Counted from the first letter of the stretch, positions 46,347-58,430 are shown. The stretch: 64,000 bases of DNA from Juglans regia (GCF_001411555.2 NC_049903.1:34716145-34780144); one strand, 5' to 3'. Numbers and translations are program-made. The notes: generated by a model from the sequence alone, not told the origin.

Positions 46347-46585
46347 TGTCAATGGACAGCTTTGCTGTCCATAATCAATCTTCTTTCCTTGTTTACCTTT
46401 ACTTCATTTACTTAGGCTTGTACAGTTAGCATATTGACAGAATATATAGTTTCCATATAAGGCTAGAATGCTAGAATCACTCAGCAATTAGTTTCTTTTC
46501 ATGTATAGTTCTCTTGTAAAGTTCATATATAACATACAGATCACTCAAAGGCCATTCATTCGGCTATTCACACAATACTTTGACA
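46347..46585 (+). repeat. Copia 3 5' LTR
   Basis: 239 bp. Near its start it contains a 13-base insertion relative to the 3' LTR that creates the fold-back ggacagctttgctgtcc. It lacks a short T-rich stretch present in the 3' copy (attgttctttccttatttta region). Confidence 0.9.
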
Positions 46586-47126
46586 TGGTATCAAGAGTCG
46601 GTTGAATTTTTTTTCTTCTCGGTCTCGTATTTCAGCGTGTTCTGTGTTGTTCTTGCCTGAGTGAATTTTTTTTTCTCTTCTCAGTTTCATGTGTCAGCAT
46701 CTTCTGGGTTGTCATGTGGTGCACCCAACATATTTTCTTGGTGTTTCGGCAAGCTCTGTCTTCTCCTGAGGTGAACCCGCATCAGTTCTTCGTGTTTTTC
46801 AGCAATCGTGGTTCTCTACTGCAAATTTCTGTGGTTGGGTGACAGTCGGAGCAGCCATCTAGTGGTGCTTCCGGCGTCTCTGTGTGTTCATAGTTGTTGT
46901 CGCAGCCCTCTGGTGACTTTTGGCACGTCTGGTTTTCTCGAGTCTTCTTTGTCTGTTGTTGTAGCAACCCTCACGTGGGTTTTTCGGCTTGGTCAGTATA
47001 TTATGTGGCTCTCAGCTTCTTTGAATTGTGGTTTGTGACTTCCGAAAATTTCATTTTGTTTTTTGGTCTCAGTTGATTTTCGTTGCTGTTTCTTTTTTGC
47101 TTTGTCTTGGGATTCATTTATTTGTA

Positions 47127-48248
47127 ATGGACTCTGCACCTGTGTGTGTTAAGTTTACGGGCACAAATTACTCTACTTGGGCATTTCAGTTTGAACTTTT
47201 CCTCAAGGGAAAAGATCTTTGGGGTCATATTGATGGCACGGATGTCGTCCAAACATCCAATACTGACAAAACCAAAGATCTCGAGGCTTCTCTTTCATGG
47301 GCTGTACTTGATGCTCGGATTATGTCTTAGCTCCTTGGTTCGGTGGAGCCACATATTGTTACCAACTTACGGGCTTATTGCTCCACTCAATCCATGTGGA
47401 ATTATTTGAAGAAGGTTTATCATCAAGTTAATGATGCTCGTCGCTTTCAGTTAGAACATGCGATTGCTATGTTTCAACATGGTAGTCTTTCCATCCAAGA
47501 CTACTACTTGGCATTTCTGACTCTTTCACATGAATATACTGATTTAGTTACATCGGATGTTCCTGTTTCCACTCTTTCGACTATTCAGACTCTTCACGAG
47601 ACCAGCCGACGTGATCAGTTTCTTACGAAACTACACTCGGAATATGAATATGTTCTCTCCTCTCTACTGAACAGATCTCCTATTCCTTCTCTTAATATTT
47701 GTTTTGGTGAGTTACTTCGCGAAGAACGTCTTAGTACTCAAGCTATTCTGGAACAATCTCATGGCAGTTCCGAGACGGCAACTGTGGCTTATGCTGCCCA
47801 AGGACGAGGATCACCTATGAATTCTAAAAATTTGCAGTGTTTTTGCTGCAAGGAATATGGACATATTGCTACTAATTGTCCTAAGAAATATTGTTCTTAT
47901 TGCAAGAAGAAGGGTCACATTATCAAAGAATGTCGTATCCACCCCCAGAATCGGCAGGGCCAAGCACTTCAGACTTATGTTATTGTTCCTCCCACTGCAA
48001 CTTCTGTAGCACATGGCTCTTCCACAGGTGCTTCCTCTGATCTTGCACCTCCTGCAGCAAATTACTGCACACCAGAAATGGTGCAACAGATGCTAATTTC
48101 GGCATTATCTACAATGGGGTTTCAAGGTAAAAATTCTACTAAACTCTGGTACGTAGACTCGGGGGCTTCTAATCACATGACGAATACTCACACCGCTGTG
48201 TCATGTTCAGCCCTATGCTGGTCAATCTGCCATTCAGACTACCAATGA
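47127..48248 (+). pseudogene. Copia 3 gag, zinc knuckles and protease start
   Basis: The ATG at 47127 (MDSAPVCVKFTGTNYSTWAF) opens a frame with a TAG at 47328-47330 in place of Gln, then continues in phase to 48248. It has NYLKKVYHQVNDARRFQLEH, CFCCKEYGHIATNC and CSYCKKKGHIIKEC (two CX2CX4HX4C knuckles), and WYVDSGASNHMT, an apparently intact protease site. Shortly after, the frame shifts, so the reading ends at 48248 out of phase. Confidence 0.9.
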
Positions 48249-49500
48249 TAGTTCTTTGCCCATAGTTGTTGTCGGAGATGCCTATTCTAAATTTACTAAT
48301 GTGTTTCTTGCTCCTCAGCTTTCCACAAATCTTATTTCTGTTGATCAATTAGTTGATAATAATTGTGCTATTAATTTTTCTGGTGATGGTTGTTCTGTGC
48401 AGGATCAGGTAACGGGGGAGCTGATCGCGAAGGGACCTAAAGTGAGGCGCTTGTTTCCACTATTTTTACCTGTTCCAGCACTTTCTCCAATTTCCTCTAT
48501 TAAGTCTTTTGCTTGTAATAATGTTCCTGATATGAGTATGGTGTGGCATCGTCGTTTAGGCCAATCTCAATACTCAGATCTTATCGCATGTATTGCACTT
48601 TGGTTTTCTTGGTAATAAAAAACATTCTTCTTTATCTCTTGAGTGTGATTCTTGCAAACTTAGTAAAAGCAAAACTCTTCCCTTTCTTTTGCATGCTAGT
48701 AGAGCTTCTCACTGCTTTGATCTTATTCATACTGATGTTTGGGGACCTTCTCCGGTTAGTTCACATGAAAAATTTAATACTATGTAACTTTCATTGATGA
48801 TCATAGTAGATTTACTTGGGTCTATTTTCTTCACTCTAAATCTGAGGTTTTTCGTACTTTTACTGAGTTTTTAACGTATGTTGCAAATCAATTCTCTGCA
48901 ACTATTAAGACATTGCGCACAGATTCTGGTGGTAAATATTTGTCTACTGAGTTTCAGGCATTCTTGGCTTCTAAAGATATTATTCATCAACATTCATGTT
49001 CTGCTACTCCCCAACAGAATGGAGTAGCCGAACACAAAAATCGTCATCTTCTTGATGTGGTACTTACTCTCTTGTTAGAATCCTTAGTTTCATCCATGTT
49101 CTAGGTTGAGGCTCTGAAAACTGCTACTCACTTGATTAATCGTTTACCTTCCCAAGTCTTACACGTGGAATCTCCCTATTTCCGCTTGTTTGCTAAGCAA
49201 CCTAGTTATGATAATCTCTGTATTTTTGATTGTATATGTTTTGTTCATTTACCTCCTCATGAGCAACATAAATTATCTGCTCAATCTGTTAGATGTGCAT
49301 TCTTGGGATATAATGTGTCAAAAGGGATTTGTTTGTTATGATCCTACATTACATCGTACACACATTTTTAGAAATGTTATTTTCTTTGAAAATCAAAATT
49401 TCTTTCTTGTGTCCTATGTGCCCTATCCTTCTACTATGGTACTCCCCTCCTTTGAGCAATAGTTCTCTGATCTTCATCAAGTCAGCTCTCGCTTTAAACT
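48249..49500 (+). pseudogene. Copia 3 integrase
   Basis: Pieces: the protease end and GAG-pre-integrase (frame 48256-48615, VWHRRLGQSQYSDLI), LECDSCKLSKSKTLPF and HCFDLIHTDVWGPSPVS (48593-48787), TLRTDSGGKYLSTEFQAFLA and TPQQNGVAEHKNRHLLDVV (48913-49104), then LINRLPSQVL and CAFLGYNVSKGI. At least four frame or stop breaks (48615, 48787, 49102, 49341) interrupt it. Confidence 0.88.
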
Positions 49501-49505
49501 AGGTA

Positions 49506-51154
49506 TTGTGTATACGAGACGCTCTCGCCCACATTCTCTCCCGATGGCTCACCCGATATCTGATCCTACCATGCTCCAGAACCAGTCAGTTACAGTACCT
49601 CCAATGCCTTTGGTACATCGCTCTCCTCAAGTGTCGGCACCCCCCGATAGGTATGGGTTTACTTCTTCCAACTTTGGCAATTCTATTTTAGCTCTTATTG
49701 CTGCATTGTCCAATTTTGATATTTCCACATCCTACTCACAAGCTACCAAGCATGACTGTTGGCAACAAGCTATGCAGGAAGAAATTGCCGCTGTAGAGGC
49801 CAATCACACCTAGGACATTGAGTCATGTCCTCCAACTATTGTTCCTCTGGGTTGCAAATGGGTTTACTCAGTCAAGGTTCAATCTGATGGAAGTTTGGAT
49901 CGTTACAAAGCTCGGCTTGTTGCACTTGGGAATAATTAGGAATATGGTGTCAATTATGAAGAGACCTTTGCTCCTGTGGCTAAGATGACTACAGTTCGTA
50001 CGATTCTAGCTCTTGCTGCTTCCAATGATTGGCCACTACATCAGATGGATGTCAAGAATGCGTTTCTTCATGGGGATCTTAAAGAGTGTATTTATATGAA
50101 GCCACCCTCGGGATTGTTTTCTTCTTTGACTTCGCATGTGTGTAAGCTTTATCGCTCCTTTTGTGGTCTCAAACAAGCTCCGAGGGCCTGGTTTGATAAA
50201 TTTCGAACCACTTTATTACAATTCTCATTCAAGCAGTGCAAGTATGACACTTCCTTGTTTCTTCGAAAATAAGACATGGGTATTGTCATTCTTTTGGTTT
50301 ATGTGGATGATATTGTGATTACTGGTTCCGATTCTGTTTTACTTGGCTAACTCAAGACTCATCTCTCTAAGTCCTTTCATATGAAAGATCTTAGATCTCT
50401 CACATATTTTCTCAGTCTTGAGGTGCATCGTAGTCCATTTGGTATTTCACTCAATCAATATAAGTATGCTAGTAACCTAGTGTCTACAGCTAGCCTACAG
50501 GAGGCCACCTCTGTTGATACTCACATGGAATTGAATGTCAAGCTTCGCAAAGAGGAGGGTGATTTACTTGTTGATCCCAGTTTATACCGAAAGTTGGTGG
50601 GTAATCTTGTCTACCTCACCATTACTAGACCGGACATTTCCTTTGCAATACAGCAAGTTAGCCAGTTTTTTCAAACCCCTCGTCATCTTCATTTGGCTGT
50701 TGTCTATAGGATCATACGCTATGTTCAGGGCGCTTCTGCCCATGGCTTATTCTTTCCTGAAGGCAATTCTCCTAACCTTACTGCTTATAGCGATGCTGAT
50801 TGGGCCGGTTGTGCTGATACACATCGATCCATCACTAGTTGGTGTGTGTTCTTAAGTGATGCATTGATCTCCTGGAAGAATAAGAAGCAAGACAGAGTCT
50901 CTAAGTCATCTACAAAATCTAAGTACCGGGCAATGTCTCTTGCTTGTTCCGAAATTATTTGGCTTCGAGATTTGCTTGCTAAGCTAGATTTTTCTAAGAC
51001 TGATCCTACACATCTACATGCTGATAATATGAGTGCTATTCAGATCAAGGCCAATCTTGTCTATCATGAGCGCACGAAGCATATTGAAGTCGACTGTCAC
51101 TCTATCTGTGAAGCATTTGAAGCTCATGTTATCACTCTTCCACGTCTCCACTAA
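49506..51154 (+). pseudogene. Copia 3 reverse transcriptase and RNase H
   Basis: Motifs in order: [70 protein letters not shown]-like, LLVYVDDIVITGSD (the catalytic box is kept), YRKLVGNLVYLTITRPDISF, YSDADWAGCADTHRSITSWC and SKYRAMSLACSEIIWLRDLL. TAG or TAA stops occur at about 49811, 49938, 50270 and 50348. The end, LQIVDIFTKALTRHR, is shifted after 51154. Confidence 0.9.
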
Positions 51155-51262
51155 ACTACAAATTGTTGATATCTTCACCAAAGCTCTCACTCGCCATCGA
51201 CATTGCTTCTTAAGTAGCAAATTGATGCTTGTTGATCAACCCCGCATCAATTTGAGGGGGGC

Positions 51263-51514
51263 TGTCAATGGACATAATCAATCTTCTTTCCTTCTATTGT
51301 TCTTTCCTTATTTTACTTTTACTTCATTTACCTAGGCTTGTACAGTTAGCATATTGACAGAATATATAGTTTCATATAAGGCTAGAATGCTAGAATCACT
51401 CAGTAATTAGTTTCTTTCCATGTATAATTCTCTTGTAAAGTTCATATATAATATACAGATCACTCAAAGGCCATTCATTTGGCAATTCACACAATACTTT
51501 AGCTTACTTTGACA
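51263..51514 (+). repeat. Copia 3 3' LTR
   Basis: 252 bp, same ends as the 5' LTR, followed by target duplication ataat (51515-51519). Confidence 0.92.
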
Positions 51515-51519
51515 ATAAT

Positions 51520-52084
51520 TTCTGAAGCATTTATTTTGCTCTCATAGAGCCACCTCAGCATTTTCCTAATTACTTTAATGTTTTTACAATCTTTATTGGT
51601 TCTGTAATTTTATTATTTTCTTAATTACAACACCAACATTTTCACTTCAGTCATTGTAATCATTCACTTACCCATCTCTTACACTCCCTTACAATTTGCA
51701 TAACCATTTGTTGCCATATAAGACCCTTTGCACACAAAAATGAGGATTTTTTTTTCCTTTTCGTTTTCTATAATAAAATGAATTCAAGGTCTTTTTCCCA
51801 CACATAGCGTGGGCAGCTCAAATCGACCCCCAGAGGGGGAGCCACCCCAGTTTACCAGTTTTTTCAAAGTGACATGTTCTTATAGTAATGAACTGAAATA
51901 TGTTGAGATGAGGAGTTTGTATTTTTGGGAAGAGGTTGGGGAAAAGCTTTAATGGTAGACCAAAAATTACTCTACTGTAGACCCAAAAATGTGTGCCAAA
52001 CATGCACTTATACTCTCTATTCCTGGTCTTCTTAGAAAGCACAAGAACCGAAAAGATTCATTTCGAAATACCTACAAAAGATTC
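51520..52084. other. Intergenic spacer, possible MITE piece
   Basis: No gene. About 51835-52010 (aaaagctttaatggtagacc, tactctactgtagacccaaa, tgtgccaaacatgcactta) looks like a dispersed non-autonomous element, but boundaries are not clear. Confidence 0.35.
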
Positions 52085-52397
52085 TTTTTTTTTATAAGTA
52101 ATCAAGAAGTTTTATTCATAGCAATAGGCAAAGCCCAAGTAAACAGGAACTATACATGTGAAATACCTATCTATAATGTACAACAGAAAGAAGAAAGTCA
52201 TGAACATTGAGTCCATTACAAACAATAGCCCCCACCCAAGAAAACAATGTTTTAAAGAAAAAAAGTTTAAGCTCCTACATTGTTCTCTCTTGGTTTTCGA
52301 AGCTTCTACCATTTCGGTCCCGCCAAATACACCAACACATACATATAGGGATCATTTCCCATATTGCTGCAACTTGTGTGTTTCCACGAAGACCTCT

Positions 52398-52981
52398 CTA
52401 GCATGCTAGAAAGTCCACCAATCTACCAAGCATAACCCATGATAAACCAAGTCCTGTAAAAAAATCAGCCCATAGGGTCCTGGCCACCTCGCAATGTAGA
52501 AACAAATGATCAACAGATTCGTCATCTTTCTTACACATATAACACCGGTCTAATACCATTAATCGACGTTTCCTTAGATTATTTATGGTGAGAATTTTGT
52601 CCAAAGCTGTTGTCCAAACAAAAAAAACTGCTTTTGAATGAGCTTTGGTCTGCCAGATGCTCTTCCATGGGAACGAGAGCCTACCCTAATTTGATAAAAC
52701 TCTGTGAAATGATTGGACTGTGAATCTATCCATCGTACCATCGGTCATACGTACTGAATACAAAGCCGCATAGAAGTCTGAAATAACCTCCATTCCCATT
52801 CATGGGCTGCCCTAATGAAGTACACATTCCATTGAGGGGAGCCATTAGAAAAAGCCAAAAGGTCCACTATCACTGCATCCTTTACTCGTGGTAACTCAAA
52901 AATGGCAGGGAAGGTGTCTTTGAGACAGTGTTCACCACACCATTTATCATACCAAAATCTGACGCGAGAGCCATCGCCCAC
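52398..52981 (-). pseudogene. LINE post-RT linker and zf-RVT
   Basis: The frame 52981-52745 has MGDGSRVRFWYDKWCGEHCL and WNVYFIRAAHEWE. The frame 52604-52398 has LTINNLRKRRLMVLDRCYMC, DDESVDHLFLHCEVARTLW, the Cys/His core of zf-RVT. A frame break lies between. No RNase H follows before the poly(A) side, unlike the LINEs at 4130, 14975 and 38020, so this is a different LINE family. Confidence 0.8.
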
Positions 52982-53117
52982 CCCAATGTGTATGTCTCAT
53001 GAAAGTCTCCCAACCCTTCTTAATTTTTTTCCACAACCCTACCCCATGTGAACCACATACCTCCTTCGAGCACCAACAGCCCCATGCTTCCCCAACCTAT
53101 GCATCAATGATCGACTT

Positions 53118-54759
53118 TCACAAAGCCCCCCTTTCTTGTTGGTACCGCCACAACCATTTACTCAATAAAGCTTGATTGAATTTAGTCAAGTTATGAATAC
53201 CCAATCCACCCCCAGAAACTGGAGTGCATACCGTGTTCCAATTGACCAGGTAGAATTTGAACTCGTCCCCCAAACCACTCCACAAGAAATCACGTTGTAA
53301 CTTCTCAATGCGGTTGGCAATCTTTGCTGAGAGTGGGAAGAGAGACAAAAAGTAGGTGGGAAGGTTAGAGAGAGTACTTTTGATCAATGTAAGCCTACCA
53401 CCTTTAGATAAATACAACATCTTCCAAGATGCTAGCCTACGCTCCACCTTTTCAACCACAGGATTCCAAATCTGCTTTAATTTGAAGATAGCACCCAATG
53501 GTAATCCAAGATACTAAAGAGGTAAAGAGGATACCTTACATCCCAAGAGAGGCTAGAGTTGCCACTTCAAGAACATTCCTCATGGCACCATCTCAAACTT
53601 TGACAAATTAACTTTCAAGCCCAAAACCGCTTTGAAGCAAAGAAGTAGGGCCCTCAAAGATTGGATATGTCCGAGATTTGCTCCACAGAATATAAGAGTG
53701 TCATCAGCAAACAACAAATGATAAATATCAAGAGAGTCGAAGCTACCATTCCCCACCGAGAAACCGTGGAGAAAACCACCTTCCACAAGCCCTACAATCA
53801 TCTTACTGAGGGCTTCCATGACGAATAGGAATAGTAATGGAGATAGCGGATCTCTCTATCTCAACCCACGGAAGGAGTCAAAAGCCCGCTAGAGAACCAT
53901 TCACCAAAATAGAGAATCAAACTGTTGAGATACAAAACTCTATCCATTTCATCCATCTCTCTCCAAAACTGCATCTTGCAAGTAAATAGAGCAGAAATTT
54001 CTAGTTAACGTGATCATAGGCTTTTTCCATGTCTAATTTGCAGATTAACCCAGGTTCCCAAGATTTGAGACGTCCATCCAAAATTTCATTTGCAATTAGA
54101 ACCGAGTCTAGAATTTGTCTACCTTTGAAAAATGTGTTTTGTGGCTTCAAAATTAACTTTTCCATCACCATACTCAGTCGATTTGCTAGCACTTTGGAGA
54201 GAATCTTATAGACCCCTGTCACAAGGCTAATAGGACGATAATCACAAACATCCACCGACCCCACCTTTTTTGGTATGAGTGCTAAGAAGGTGGCATTGAG
54301 GCTTCTTTCGAAACTAGCATAATAATGGAACTCTCGAAAAACCTGCATAAGATCACCCTTGATCACCTCCTAACAGGTTTGAAATAAGCCCATAGTAAAA
54401 CCATCAAAGCCCGGGGCCTTATCACTAGCCATACCACAGACAACTTTGCATACTTCTTCTTCAAAGGGCCTCTCCATCCACCCTGCACACTGTTGGTCTA
54501 AGACTGAGAACATCAACCCATCTGCTAACTGTCTCCAAGATTGTTGTTCGGATAGAAGATGTTCATAATATTGTACCAAGTGCTCCTCAATACTTGCCTG
54601 ATCCAAAAAAACTACACCATCAACCATCAAAGTATCTATAGCATTGATCCTCTGACGCGAATTAGCCACCTTATGAAAGAACTTTGTACATCTATCTCCC
54701 TCCTCAAGCCATAAAGCCCTAGATTTCTGTCTCCAAGAGGTCTCTTCCATTAGTAACAC
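53118..54759 (-). pseudogene. LINE reverse transcriptase
   Basis: Three or more frames in order: 54759-54370 (WRQKSRALWLEEGDRCTKFF, DKAPGFDGFTMGLFQ), 54366-54001 ([51 protein letters not shown]), 53819-53580 ([25 protein letters not shown]) and 53498-53118 ([37 protein letters not shown]). A TAG at 54367-54369 and shifts near 53990 and 53540 break it. Catalytic FADD is kept. Confidence 0.88.
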
Positions 54760-54846
54760 TCGTTCAAGATCTGTAACTACTTGTCTCTTGCGAACTTTTT
54801 CAACTTCATTAAGAATGCTTGCATCCTCCTCTCCCTCCAGGCCATG

Positions 54847-55809
54847 TTACTCCTCTGTAAGCAAACGTCGTTGTGATATAATATCACCAAACACTTGTTC
54901 ATTCCATAACTTCAAATCATATTTCAGCGCTTTTAGTTTCCTTGCCAGAATGTAGCTTGGAGATCCTTGGAACTCATACGAAGACCACCATTGTCTGACC
55001 CTGTCTACAAAACCGTCAGATTTAAGCCACATATTTTCAAATTTGAAATACCTTCTACCTCCTTGAATGCCTCCACAATCCAAAAAGATAGGGAAGTGGT
55101 CAGAACAAACTCTAGGCAAGCGTCTTTGAATTACATCAGGAAAGTGTGATTCCCATTCTAAAGTTAACAAAAATCTATCGATTCTCGACCAAGAAGGGAG
55201 ATCTCGAGTATTGGACCAAGTATATAAGCCTCCCGTTAGTGGAATATCCATAAGCTCCTATTCTAAAATAAAATCAGAGAACTCCCTCATAGCGGAAGTT
55301 ATGTGGGATGTACCTGATCATTCACTTGGGAAGCGAGAGTCTCCCCCTATACAACTCGGTACATCCCACCAACTAATTATTCCAGCCAACTCTTCCCATA
55401 ATAAGCTTCTTTCTGAGTCAATATTAGGATTGTATACACCCGGGAATGCCCAACGAAACCCATCTTCTACATTTACAAAGGAGCACGCCACAATGAATTC
55501 ACCCACACATTCCTCTACTCTTTCCACCACTCTTTTATCGAACATGATAAGAACACCACCCTAGGCACCTTTGGAAGGTAGATACGACCACCCAACATGA
55601 TGCCCTCTCCACAAACTACGAATTATTTGTCTTGTAATTAGTTCTAGTTTGGTCTCTTGCAAGCAAACGATATCACCCTGCCATTGTCGGAGTAAGTTTC
55701 TAACTAGGAGTTGTTTGGCCTGCTCGTTCAACCCCTTTACAATCCAAGATATAATTTTTGGCTTCATAACAAAACCATCGATGCCCTTCCCTTCCCACGC
55801 CCGCGACAA
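54847..55809 (-). pseudogene. LINE endonuclease
   Basis: Three frames: 55809-55561 (KIISWIVKGLNEQAKQLLVR, DIVCLQETKLE, containing the catalytic Glu of the QETK motif), 55545-55318 (GEFIVACSFVNVEDGFRWAF, GVYNPN, then CIGGDSR), and 55251-54847 ([33 protein letters not shown] with the SDH motif). The usual GDFN segment reads GGDSRFPSE. Stops separate the frames. By family this cuts target DNA to prime reverse transcription. Confidence 0.85.
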
Positions 55810-55984
55810 GAACTTCGCTCCCCTCCCTCATCGTGTTCATATCCCACATAAGCCTCTTGAGTTCTCTCTTTTTTTGTCCAAAGCCTGTGAGGGACAAGCT
55901 TTAGTTGGTGTATTTGCAGCTTCAACAGCTATGAGTAATGTCAAAAATTCATGTTCAAAACCACGCATGTAATCCCAACAATAT

Positions 55985-57236
55985 GTTTGATTTCCATGGC
56001 TTTTTGGATTACCCAACCTAAGACCCTTGGATGAAAAGAGTTCAGAGGAGTGGGTTCTATCCCCTCAGAGGAGTGAGTCTTGTGGGATGTCAAATCTCAA
56101 TTGAAGGGAGTTATGGATTATGTAAAAAATCTAATGATTAAGGTGGATAAGGGGCTAGACCTAGTCGTGGGTACAAGTGTGCAAGCAAGTGTGCCGGAAA
56201 GTGTGCAGGCAAATGGTGTGTCAAAGATAGGGTCATTGGACGCTGGCATCTTTGTTCATGCCAGTGTCACTATGCCTTCTGAGGGAGCTGTAGGGTCTCA
56301 TGCACCAGTTACAAATGTAGTTGGTCCTTCTATCCAGGGTTCATTTGTAGTTAAAGATGGGGGTCCCTCCAAGGTCTCGAGTATTTTGGAAGAAACAGTT
56401 GAGCCTCTTTTAGAAGATGCAAACGGGGTAACAAAAGGTAGTGCTTCCCCTCTTGAGGAAGCAGTAGGGTCAAACAAAGTGGCACATCAAGGATCGTCGA
56501 AGGGTGGAGCATATACACAAAATGTTGATGGAGGGGAGGAACCTATAATGGTAACAGATGGAGGGGAAAACAACCATATACCTGTCGAGCAACCATTTGG
56601 CGAGAAGGAAATTATTGATTTGTCATTGGTGCCTTGTGTGGGGGAAGGTTTAGAATTGTCATTGGTGCCACGTGTGGGGGAAGGTTTAGAGTCGGGAGTG
56701 CAGTCGGGTACTGTGGCTAGGGATAATGTCGTTCTCCTAGTTTCTCTTCCTTCGATTAACGATATAGCGGGTTCAACAGCGGATTGGATTCTGAATAAAG
56801 ATAATGCGTTTCTACAAACCCTGGGACTTTCATATGGAGAGCAGGGAGAATATGAAGACGAATTTAAAGCACTACTCACTGCAATCGAGACGAGTCACAC
56901 GCTTGAAACCAAATCTAAGTTTAAGAAAAGCAGGGAGTTAAATAATCTTTCTTGGACAATCAACTACGATACTAAGGGAGCTAGCTCAAGTTGAGGGAAG
57001 GCTAAAGTGAGGGCTTTGTGAAGACGTTCTTGTAGTGGGACATAGGGGATGGGGTCGGGGAGGTGTATCGATAGTTTTCCAATTCGGGCTTGGTGTATTT
57101 TGGGTAGGTTTTCATGAGCTTTTGGGTCATTAGGGGCTTTCTTGTATGAGCTAGGTGTTTTTTTTGTATACGTCCAATGTATTTGGTTACTCCTATTGAT
57201 ATATATATATAATATTATTACTTATAAAAAAAAAAA
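55985..57236 (+). mobile_element. LINE piece with ORF1 only, + strand, poly(A)
   Basis: It carries a single open frame (56080-56994) resembling the C-terminal part of a plant LINE ORF1, then a ~240-base 3' tail (tgtatacgtccaatgtattt, tattgatatatatata) ending in an A run (57226-57236). No endonuclease or RT sequence is present between ORF1 and the tail. It lies head to head with the - strand LINE to its left. A deleted, non-autonomous LINE is the simplest reading. Confidence 0.6.
56080..56994 (+). CDS. Probable LINE ORF1-derived open frame, 304 aa
   Basis: An uninterrupted 304-codon frame. The N-terminal part (MWDVKSQLKGVMDYVKNLMI, KVDKGLDLVVG) and C-terminal end (EFKALLTAIETSH, KKSRELNNLSWTINYDTKG) resemble plant LINE ORF1 ends. 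The same kind of end (HEFLTLLIAVEAANT, KKRELKRLMWDMN) is visible on the - strand at about 55960-55830 in the neighbouring LINE. The middle is low-complexity, rich in Val, Gly, Ser and Glu, with two VPxVGEGLE repeats. No zinc knuckle is seen. It may simply be a young deleted copy, not a host gene. Confidence 0.5.
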   Translation: MWDVKSQLKGVMDYVKNLMIKVDKGLDLVVGTSVQASVPESVQANGVSKIGSLDAGIFVHASVTMPSEGAVGSHAPVTNVVGPSIQGSFVVKDGGPSKVSSILEETVEPLLEDANGVTKGSASPLEEAVGSNKVAHQGSSKGGAYTQNVDGGEEPIMVTDGGENNHIPVEQPFGEKEIIDLSLVPCVGEGLELSLVPRVGEGLESGVQSGTVARDNVVLLVSLPSINDIAGSTADWILNKDNAFLQTLGLSYGEQGEYEDEFKALLTAIETSHTLETKSKFKKSRELNNLSWTINYDTKGASSS

Positions 57237-57639
57237 TCTATTAATAAGTGTTTTACAACACCCATCTTAACTTAGCACAATATCAGTCTCAAGGAAAAAC
57301 TAATGAAAATATGATTCCCGGGAAGAATCACCAGAAAACTCATTCATGTTGGAAGACTGTACGGAGAGAAAACCAACTCACTTAGCACAACATTGTTAGC
57401 CTTCCCTTTCCTACAAAAGATTCTAAATCAAGTCTTCGAGAGTTTATATATATTTATATATATAAATATATATAATATGTACCGCCATTGATTTGATTAA
57501 AAAGACCTAAGAGATGCTATCCAAGTCCATTGAGAATAAACAAAGGACAACACATAGTTAAGGAGGGGAATGAGAACGAGAATTTACAAAATTTACAAAA
57601 GAAAATCTAGTGATGCAACAAACGGTTGAGCAATATAGA
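57237..57639. other. Short spacer between LINE pieces
   Basis: No gene recognised. A TA-rich run lies at about 57446-57478. The sequence may include the 3' untranslated end of the - strand LINE piece that follows. Confidence 0.4.
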
Positions 57640-58430
57640 TAGAGGTTTTTAGCTCTTGTAGCATCATTCTCTTGCAGTCTTCAAAATTGCACACAACGGG
57701 TGATCCTCCATACATCTACGCACAAATTGAACCCCAATTCACTCATACATTTGGGCATCAGCCACTCAATACCAAGAAGATCAAATATCAGCGTTCTCAA
57801 TGCCCTAGCCACAACATAATGAAGCAACAAATGGTCGACAGTTTTCCCACTCTTCTTGTACATAGAACACCAATACATCACCATAAGGTGCCTCCTCCTT
57901 AAGTTGTCCAAAGTCAGAATCTTCCCTTGAGCTGTCACATGCAAAGAAAGCCACTCTAGAGGAAGACACGGTCCACCACATACTTCTCCAAGAAAATTAG
58001 TATTCAGTCACAAAATGCAAAATTTGATAGAAAGATCTAACCTCAAACTTTTTCCTACTTCAATGAATCCACCTCATCTGATCCTTGAAGTCTTCCTTGA
58101 ATATGAAATAATAGGTGGTTGTGGAGCAAAGAAACGATTCCACCTCCCAAGCATGCACTAGTTTAATTAAAAATACACTCCAATGTTGAATTCCATTATT
58201 TACTTGGTACAGTTCAGCCACTGACACCTCTGCACAACTGGATATTTTGAACAAGTTTGGGTAGACTTGCTTTAGGGCTTGATCTCCACACCATACATCA
58301 TACTAGAAATAAATTTTGGACCTGTACCCCAACTCATCTAATTGAACTAGAAAATCTTCCCTATCCTTGATGTATATTTTTACACCCCTACTTCAAATGG
58401 CCCATTAATGATCAACGAAATATTCTTTTT
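57640..58430 (-). mobile_element. 5'-truncated LINE piece, - strand (post-RT linker, zf-RVT)
   Basis: From right to left: a linker frame with YDVWCGDQALKQVYPN, then 58254-58060 (NNGIQHWSVFLIKLVHAWEV), then 57944-57681 (KILTLDNLRRRHLMVMYWCS, KTVDHLLLHYVVARAL), the zf-RVT region with the second Cys of the first pair replaced (CSMYKK) and the last Cys replaced by Tyr. The 3' end was not pinned down. It abuts a + strand LINE at about 58430. Confidence 0.7.

Larger units (their letters stand above)
46347..51514 (+). mobile_element. Copia element 3, full-length, + strand
   Basis: LTRs at 46347-46585 (239 bp) and 51263-51514 (252 bp) both start TGTCAATGGACA and end TTTGACA. The target duplication ataat lies at 46342-46346 and 51515-51519. 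The primer-binding site is TGGTATCAAGAGTC (46586-46599) and the purine tract tttgaggggggc (51251-51262). Gag, protease, integrase, RT and RNase H follow in Ty1/Copia order with many stops and frameshifts; inactive. Confidence 0.95.
52085..55984 (-). mobile_element. Near-full-length LINE, - strand (end of ORF1, ORF2)
   Basis: The 3' end is marked by a T run on the + strand (52085-52093). Reading from the right: end of ORF1 (about 55960-55800, KKRELKRLMWDMN), endonuclease (55809-54847), RT (54760-53118), post-RT linker and zf-RVT (52981-52398). Its RT retains [11 protein letters not shown]. At about 55985 it meets, head to head, a + strand LINE piece. Frames are broken several times, so it is inactive. 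No target duplication was identified. Confidence 0.85.

Noticed and set aside
52085..57236. Single LINE with 5' inversion (twin priming) spanning 52.1-57.2 kb
   Set aside because: Both sides end in their own poly(A)-type tail and both contain the end of ORF1, so two insertions fit better than one inverted element.
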